Source: Botryococcus braunii
Taxonomy: Eukaryota; Chlorophyta; Trebouxiophyceae
Length of the DNA stretch: 15,000 bases
Assembly: GCA_002005505.1 (NCBI GenBank)
Contig: KV908465.1
Span: 347,630-362,629, forward strand
Direction: 5' to 3'
This document shows, piece by piece, positions 1-5,908 of this stretch. The number at the start of each line of letters is the position of its first letter. The first letter of the stretch is position 1. The position numbers were made by a program, and so were the translations under genes. The notes under the pieces are model-generated. The model ran no database searches. It was given only the letters and a program-made list of their open reading frames with translations, and had not been told where the DNA came from.

Positions 1-1253
1 TTTACCTGTGGAGGGAGCAAGCTGGAGATTGGGGCGCCCCAAGCTCGATGCTCCACAGCTGCACAGCCGGGCGGGCGCTGGGGGCATCTCTCACTTGAAG
101 CAAGCGAGACAGGGGAATCTTGAACCGGCCGCGCCACCACCGCCAAGCAAGAGCTCGAGGGCCGCTACAAGCATCTCCCAGCCGGAGGAAATCCGACAAA
201 GGGACTGCACGCCCCATAACTATGTAACATGTAAAAGAGATTCACGGAAAGGGAGGGACTCCGCCAAAGGGGCTTGGCAGCCGAAGTCGGCCAAGCACGT
301 GCAGCAGCGTGCAAGCGATATCAATTCTCAATGCCAAGTGTGTTGTGGACAACTCAAACTTCAACTATGGTACTCTGCAAAGGGTCCTAGAGTACCCGGA
401 GCTCCGGTGGTGGTTATTTGTCTCACGTGTATGAGGAGAGAACTCAGCAGGGTGTGTGGCATAACGAAGAATGCTGTGCTGAGGTCCCAGGCCTTACAGC
501 AAGATACACGCATGCGAGCTTCCGGCAGGGCTGGATCTCGGTACTGCCAGCGCTGCTAGCAGAGGGCGGGTCAAGCCATAGAGGACCAGGACCTGCGGGT
601 GTTGCTCACCCGGCCCTGCGAGTTCGATTGGGTGCTCATGCAACGGACTGCGCAGGTGCAGGACCCCAGAGGGGTTTAGGCCCTGTTGTGTATTGAGAGA
701 GAGAACATATACGGATCTGCATGTGCGGAGATACGTATACGTAAGTATGGGAGCTCTCTCTCGTTCACACCATTGGTTTTGGACACGTCGCTTAAAGTGA
801 ATTGACGCCTCTAATTTGGCTGGTGGTGGGGCCTTTGTGCCGGGTGGGGCTGCGGCAGGGGCTGCGTCTGGCAAGCTGGCCTCATACCGGGAGGTTCTCC
901 TTAGGCAGCCCCCCCGTGTCGTTTTCCGCCCCTTTCCTTTTCAGACATTGGGGGGGGGGGGGGTTGGATTCGGCGGCGGAGGAGTTCTTGAAGCGGCTCC
1001 AAGGCATGGTTAATCAGGCGCTAGTTGCGCATGAAGACCTTGTCTGGTTTTCTACGCATCGGCGAATCAGCTTTGCGCTTGCCCGGGCTGTTGGGCGGCA
1101 GTTGCCGGCGCGATTACCCTATATCGATTCACAGGTTCACCCTTAAACCCATCCAGGGTTGGATGTACACCGTACTGCCACGGACGCATAGTCGGGCAAC
1201 CGAGCGAACGGCCTGAGCGAGGTTGTACCGCGAATCTAGATCACATGGCAAGA
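1..1253. other. Anonymous left flank, no recognised gene
   Basis: I recognise no gene or mobile element here. Several open frames run through it on both strands, but none matches a family I know and none has a convincing splice context. The most suggestive is a + frame at 8-559 with two CxxC pairs (residues 109/112 and 138/141), discussed as a weak finding. A 14-nt G run lies near 950-963. A short interrupted dyad of AC/GT-rich sequence lies near 729-744. The segment ends where a 10-nt G run (1254-1263) opens a large inverted repeat. Confidence 0.5.
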
Positions 1254-1482
1254 GGGGGGGGGGCGCATAAAGTTAAACCTCTTGTTCTTGAGGATCCCGG
1301 CATATTCACTCTCTAGGTGGCCCATTAAGGGTTATCCGGGTTCTAAAGTCAATGAGAGCAAGGAATTTGCGTACTTCATACATTGACAAAGTTCTGCTCG
1401 AATGAAAGTGGAACAGGCCTTTGGCATTTTAAAGGTGAAGTGGCAACGCCTTGTAATGCCCATTATGCCCATATACGTGGCC
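1254..1482 (+). pseudogene. Inverted fragment of PIF/Harbinger transposase C-terminus
   Basis: On the + strand from about 1398 the sequence reads ARMKVEQAFGILKVKWQRL. This is the conserved block of PIF/Harbinger nucleases (pattern R-x-x-VE-x-AFG-x-LK-x-RW) in which the glutamate after V is the third acidic catalytic residue. Upstream, pieces of the preceding conserved region are visible in shifting frames: a DP motif near 1293, then YSLSRWP and GYPGSKVNE. At least two frame changes and a TGA separate them, so this piece cannot be translated as one protein. It mirrors the end of the minus-strand pseudogene immediately to its right. Confidence 0.75.
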
Positions 1483-1692
1483 AAGGCGTTACCACTTCAC
1501 CTTTAAAATGCCAAAGGCATGTTCCACTTTCATTCGAGCATAACTTGTTCAATATATGAAATACGCAAATTCCTTGCTCTAGAGATCTCATTGACTTTAG
1601 AACCCGGATAACCCGTAATGGGCCACCTAGAGAGTGAATATGCCGGGAACCCCAAGAACAAAAGGTTTCACTTTATGCCCCCCCCCCCCCCC
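1254..1692. repeat. Large tail-to-tail inverted repeat bounded by G and C runs
   Basis: The left arm is 1254-1452 and the right arm 1483-1692, with a 30-nt spacer. By eye the arms are close to 88-90% identical with several small indels. The outer edge of the left arm is a run of 10 G and that of the right arm a run of 15 C, so the homopolymers are part of the pairing. Left of 1254 and right of 1692 the similarity stops. Both arms carry the same C-terminal part of a PIF/Harbinger-type transposase. The spacer still reads as transposase continuation from the left arm, so this is a duplicated and inverted gene end rather than the terminal repeats of an element. Confidence 0.85.
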
Positions 1693-2650
1693 AAACTATC
1701 ACTTTGTAAGTAAAAGTAGCTGAGTAACCAAAATTAGACTCTGCCTCCTCAAAAAATTTTGATGTCCGATAGGTGGGGGCATCATGGTTACGATCCGGGC
1801 TACCAATGTCTACACTACAAAATCTCATATTTTCATCGACAACTCCTTGCAACACAATGCTATGAAACCCCTTTTACGACTTGTATGTGGCCTCCACCCA
1901 TGGGGCCTTGTAATAGGAATGTGGCACTCATCAATGGCACCTAGACACCCTGGAAATCCCTTGCTTATAAATGCCTCCAAGGTTTTCGTTTTATCCTTCC
2001 AATCAATGTATTCCTTCTTTTGAGCCCAAATGGCTCTATTGAAGTCCACACAAGCATTTTGAGCAGTATACCTACCGACCCTAGATAGATGTTGCATAGA
2101 GTTGTATCTCACAATGTGCGCCAAATAATACAAACCCATCGCACGATGTGCTATACACTCAGAGACTCCCTATAATTAGTGCCCTCCCTTTGCAAAATAA
2201 GGTCGCGAATGAACTTGAATGTATCGGTATCCATCCTGAAAGTTTGCATAAACACAACGTTGTTAACAAGACAACCATGTAAACATACAAAACTGTACTT
2301 GGGCAAGTTCTGTTCTGCAGATCTTCTTAAGCCCATGCAGAGCTGCAAACATGACATGCCACGAAGGTAGAGTATATGTATGAATGCATCGTCTAATTCC
2401 TTTTGAGTGTATACATCTTTCCATTCTTTAAACACGACGTTCTGCATCAAGTGTGTGCAGATCAACTGTACCCCGCATCAAACGTGATGGTCGCGTGGCA
2501 TATAGTAGCTGCAATTCGATATGCCTTAATAATTGACATGATTTCATAACTCACTATATATAAACAAGGAAATGGTTGCGTGCCAACACGACGATGCGTG
2601 CCACACCTAGGGCGTCGTCAGAAGCGTCTCTGGTGCCTGTGGCGGTAGCC
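1483..2650 (-). pseudogene. PIF/Harbinger-like transposase, copy A, broken
   Basis: PIF/Harbinger transposases are DDE nucleases that excise and reinsert their element, usually together with a Myb-like partner. Read on the minus strand, the pieces are in the expected order. A basic block RRPRCGTHRRV lies near 2620-2590. An N-terminal region at 2465-2151 includes FRMDTDTFKFIRDLI. The first aspartate region, FPGCLGAIDECHIPI, is in 2139-1825. The second, VDIGSPDRNHDAPTYRTS, is in 1855-1673. The third block, VE-x-AFGILKVKW, ends near 1490. At least two frameshifts (between 2465 and 2139, and near 1850), a TAA directly after KVKW and a 15-nt C run within the frame show it is dead. No Myb-like gene is seen alongside. 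Assignment to the superfamily rests on motif order and is fairly secure. Confidence 0.8.
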
Positions 2651-2765
2651 TCTTGCAGCAAGAACTCTTAAAAACATTAATTACCATTCCGCAACAGCAC
2701 CAACAACACCAGGCACCGCGGTCTCTTCGGTAGAGGACTCCATCGGTGGATCGAGGCCGACTACT

Positions 2766-3008
2766 GCCCTACGTTACCCTATACATCCATTTGGCATAAG
2801 CAAAATGAGCAAATTCTGTGTACGATATACATGAATCGGTATTTGTGCTGGTCGATTTCAGGGTTTGAGCAAAGGTTGTGCCGCGATCTAGAAGAATAGG
2901 TGGTTGATTTGCGGTGTGAATAGGATCCGATACGGGTTGCGGACAGGAATCGCGTGTCCACGTTTCTCGCGGATCGGGATCCTGAATCGAGTCGGTGTGA
3001 ACGGGTCC
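2766..3008. repeat. Dispersed repeat, first copy (about 245 bp)
   Basis: This stretch starts at GCCCTACGTTACCCTATACA and ends at GTGTGAACGGGTCC. It recurs in the same orientation at 12629-12883, with long runs of identity (for example around TTCTGTGTACGATATACATG and AATCGGTATTTGTGCTGGTC) and more divergence in the last 100 bp. In the first place it sits at the right end of the Harbinger copy. In the second it abuts the chromodomain remnant. Confidence 0.85.
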
Positions 3009-3100
3009 TGGGAAGGCGAGGGTTCGAATCGCGAATCGTAGGCTACGATTCGTAGCCCATCTGCACCGGGACCCTGGATCGGCTCGGTGTGAACGGGCCC
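2991..3100. repeat. Two end-like GTGTGAACGGG motifs 91 bp apart
   Basis: The blocks GTCGGTGTGAACGGGTCC (2991-3008) and GCTCGGTGTGAACGGGCCC (3082-3100) are near copies. Each is preceded by a GATC-rich stretch. A third copy with the same lead-in is at 12866-12883. They look like terminal or subterminal repeats of a DNA transposon. Confidence 0.6.
3032..3052. repeat. Perfect 10-bp palindrome with 1-nt centre
   Basis: CGAATCGTAG at 3032-3041 is followed by one G and then CTACGATTCG at 3043-3052, an exact inverted repeat. It lies between the two end-like motifs of the transposon and could form a tight hairpin or be a subterminal protein-binding site. Function is unknown. Confidence 0.8.
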
Positions 3101-3414
3101 AAAGTTTCAGCATGCTACTGGGAAAGGACATGCACATTGCGGGGTGATCCTACGATGAGCATAGACAAGGGGAAGGAAGAAGGAAGGAAGAAATGTCACA
3201 TCCAGAAACAGCTATTCAGGTAGAAGGGATGACAATACAATTGTCTAGGATCTATATCCACTACTAAGACTACTGTCGTTCTTTCGACGTTCAACCTTGA
3301 CAGCGTGATGGAACAGACTTGCCGCAAACTCAACAATGCCGGTACATCATGGTGTTTGTTTGTGTGCCAAGGAACTGGTGTTTCTGAGATTCAAGAGAGG
3401 AGAGAGTTTTAGCC
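3101..3414 (+). promoter_or_regulatory. Probable promoter and 5' leader of WDR83
   Basis: Only about 315 nt separate the last transposon end-like motif from the coding start, so the promoter must lie here or within transposon-derived sequence. A weak TATA-like string, CTATATC, is at about 3252-3258. A purine-rich GGAAGGAAGAAGGAAGG tract is at 3168-3190, and GAGAGGAGAGAG lies just before the start at 3396-3407. No initiator or transcription start can be fixed from sequence alone. Confidence 0.3.
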
Positions 3415-3426
3415 ATGCATGTCTGA
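3415..3426 (+). promoter_or_regulatory. Three-codon uORF overlapping the WDR83 start
   Basis: ATG CAT GTC TGA begins 4 nt upstream of the main start and is out of frame with it. It ends 5 nt past the main ATG (3419-3421). The upstream ATG has a purine at -3 (G3412), while the main ATG has T at both -3 and +4. Scanning ribosomes should therefore meet the better context first. Whether it dampens translation is inferred, not shown. Confidence 0.6.
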
Positions 3427-3562
3427 TCGGATCCCTACGGCAGCCCCAAAGCCAGGGGAGCGCTTGGCGTGCGAAGAGGTAGCTTGCCTAAAAGGTCATG
3501 AAGGGCCTGTATTGGCAGTGCGATTCAACAAGAAGGGAAGCTACTGCCTTTCGTGTGGGAAG
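3419..3562 (+). CDS. WDR83 exon 1
   Basis: It encodes residues 1-48: a 22-residue leader rich in Pro, Ala and Glu, then the first strands of WD repeat 1 ([14 protein letters not shown] and SYCLSCGK). It ends in phase 0 at AAG, followed by the donor gtatgt, the second most canonical donor in the gene. Confidence 0.92.
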
Positions 3563-4316
3563 GTATGTACTGATGTTCTTAGAACTGCCCTGACAGTCAT
3601 TTCTCTTCATAACGTACGCCCTTAGAAGACCATTGTCGGCTGGTACATATGATATCTATCAATTGATCTCGATGTGACATACACTTTCTTGCTTTCCTGA
3701 GCTTGAAGAGGTCCAAAATGGCTGCAAGGAGTACAGGATCGCAGCATCAAGTTATGGAATCCGCACAAGGGACGCCTGATTAAAACTTATACAGGTGCAT
3801 CCTTGTTATCGTTTTCTCTTCTGATAGTACTTGAGATTGGGTGTTAATGATGAAGTGCTCTTACAGACCAAATTATCGTTATGCAGGCCACGCATATGAC
3901 GTCAGGGATGCTGCAATTTCAGCAAATAACAGCCAGTAAGCAAACCCCAACCCTAAAACCTAAACCCTAGTTTCCCCAGAAGAACTATAGCACGCTTTGA
4001 CCATGAAATGTCTTATGAGGATATGGTTGGATATGGGACTATCAAGAGGTAGTTCGCATTGTGAATCAAACTGTTCAAATGAAAAAGTGAATCAAACAAT
4101 AAAAAATCTCCAGAATTGCCAATGGCTTGCTGCTTATGGCAGGCCCTGTGATCTGGTTCTGCCACATGGCTGTACCCAGATAAGATCGTGGCGCTAAATG
4201 TTAATTCTGGATGTGGCTGGTAACAAGTGGTTGATCAACCTTTTGTGTGCTTGCATGCAGCAATTCACCATTGCTCGATGGCCCTGCCTTATCTATTTTC
4301 TTCTGTACACATCTGG

Positions 4317-4384
<68 letters not shown>

Positions 4385-4746
4385 TCGCGCGCGTGTGTGC
4401 GTGTGTGTGTGCGTGGGCGCGCGCACGAGTGCGTGGGGAGCCCAGGGGGCCATATTCTGATCTCACACATGGTTTAGCAATGTGCAGGTTTGCCTCTTGC
4501 GGAGGGGACCGGCAGGTGTTTCTGTGGGACGTGGGGACGGGCCGCACCATCCGCAAGTTTGCTGGCCACGACGGTGTCATCAACGCGGTAGAGGCCACCC
4601 TCAATTAACCTGTTGGCCCCCCCTCCCCCCCTTTCCCAACCTCCTCTGGGCAAGGCCCCCACATACGCACCTTCCCTTGTCCCCTTCTCCTCTGGTCTCC
4701 TTTCCCTTGTCGTTGCTGGTCCTTTGCCTCCCCCCTCTCCCCCCCC

Positions 4747-4843
<97 letters not shown>

Positions 4844-5674
4844 CGCGCGCCCCCCCGGGGGCGCGAGCGAGAGCGACCGTACATGCACAAGCCCACACGG
4901 GTGCGAAGCTGGGAAGCTCCTGCTGATGTCCAACTGGAAACTGGGTTCAACACCCAGTACATTACTATCATTTGTTTGTTTGTTTGTTACACAGACCCAA
5001 GCGAGCCATGCGGTAGGCTTACCAACCCCCTCTTGAAAGCACAGTCAAGTGCTGCGACCAAGACAATGCGTGTCCCCCCCACCCCCCCCCCCCCCCAGGG
5101 ATCCCTGACTCAAATCCCAACGCAAATCCCCGATAAAATCCCGACGCAAATCCCGGCAAAAATTCCGACAAACGTCCCGACAAAAATCCCTTTTAGTTAT
5201 TCTGGGAGAGAGGGCGGTCCAGTTGGCATACGGTCCTGGCGATGAAACTCTGGTGAGTGCCGGATATGATCAAGCGATACGGGTGTGGGACTGCCGCAGC
5301 CGCAGCTTCTCTCCAATACAAACCATCCGCACATTTGCGGACAGCGTCACGTCTGTGATCGTCACTCACGGGTAATGGCCTGAACTGGCCATGGATGCAT
5401 GAGCTTCAAGCATTAATCCCTTCCTCCCACTCCCCCCAGTGTCTGCTCCCTCCGTCGTGTCCTCCACTCGTTGGGGCAGGCTTGTCTAAAACCGTATCTG
5501 CAGTGGTTATAAGTGTCAAGCAGTGTCTAGTCTTTGGTTGTGACCCCCAGGAACGTGGCCTTCAAGTGGGTCGACCGGGGTTCAAATCCCACAAGCACTC
5601 TTGGTTCGACACATGAGTTTTGATGGGTCTCCTGAAACCCCCAACCTCAGCCCCTCGTGTCTGGACCCTCAGGA

Positions 5675-5753
<79 letters not shown>

Positions 5754-5758
5754 CACCA

Positions 5759-5810
<52 letters not shown>

Positions 5811-5851
5811 ACACACACACACACATACACACACATACACACACACACACA

Positions 5852-5908
<57 letters not shown>

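Larger units (their letters stand above)
1483..3100 (-). mobile_element. PIF/Harbinger-like DNA transposon, copy A
   Basis: The element is defined by the transposase pseudogene and by alignment to copy B at 10297-11022, which shares 1691-2241 and 2586-2780 at high identity. The right boundary is uncertain. An end-like motif GTGTGAACGGG followed by TCC or CCC occurs at 2995-3008 and again at 3087-3100; its reverse complement, GGGCCCGTTCACACCGA, resembles Harbinger or Tourist terminal repeats. I could not find a matching left terminal repeat, because the left side runs into the inverted duplication at 1254-1692. No 3-bp target duplication could be assigned. Confidence 0.6.

Noticed and set aside
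3020..3031. GGTTCGAATCG, resembling a pol III B box or tRNA T-arm
   Set aside because: It lies in a GAATCG-rich stretch between transposon end-like motifs, and no cloverleaf can be drawn around it.
5098..5222. Alternative exon 5 start after the C run (CCCAG at 5095-5099)
   Set aside because: The open frame through the 12-bp repeats is out of phase with the WD40 frame of exon 5, and it would insert a Pro-rich segment into blade 3.
5530..5605. A possible tRNA gene around the TTCAAAT loop
   Set aside because: The T stem pairs at only three positions, the upstream sequence lacks a complement for the acceptor stem AAGCACT, and no anticodon arm is evident.
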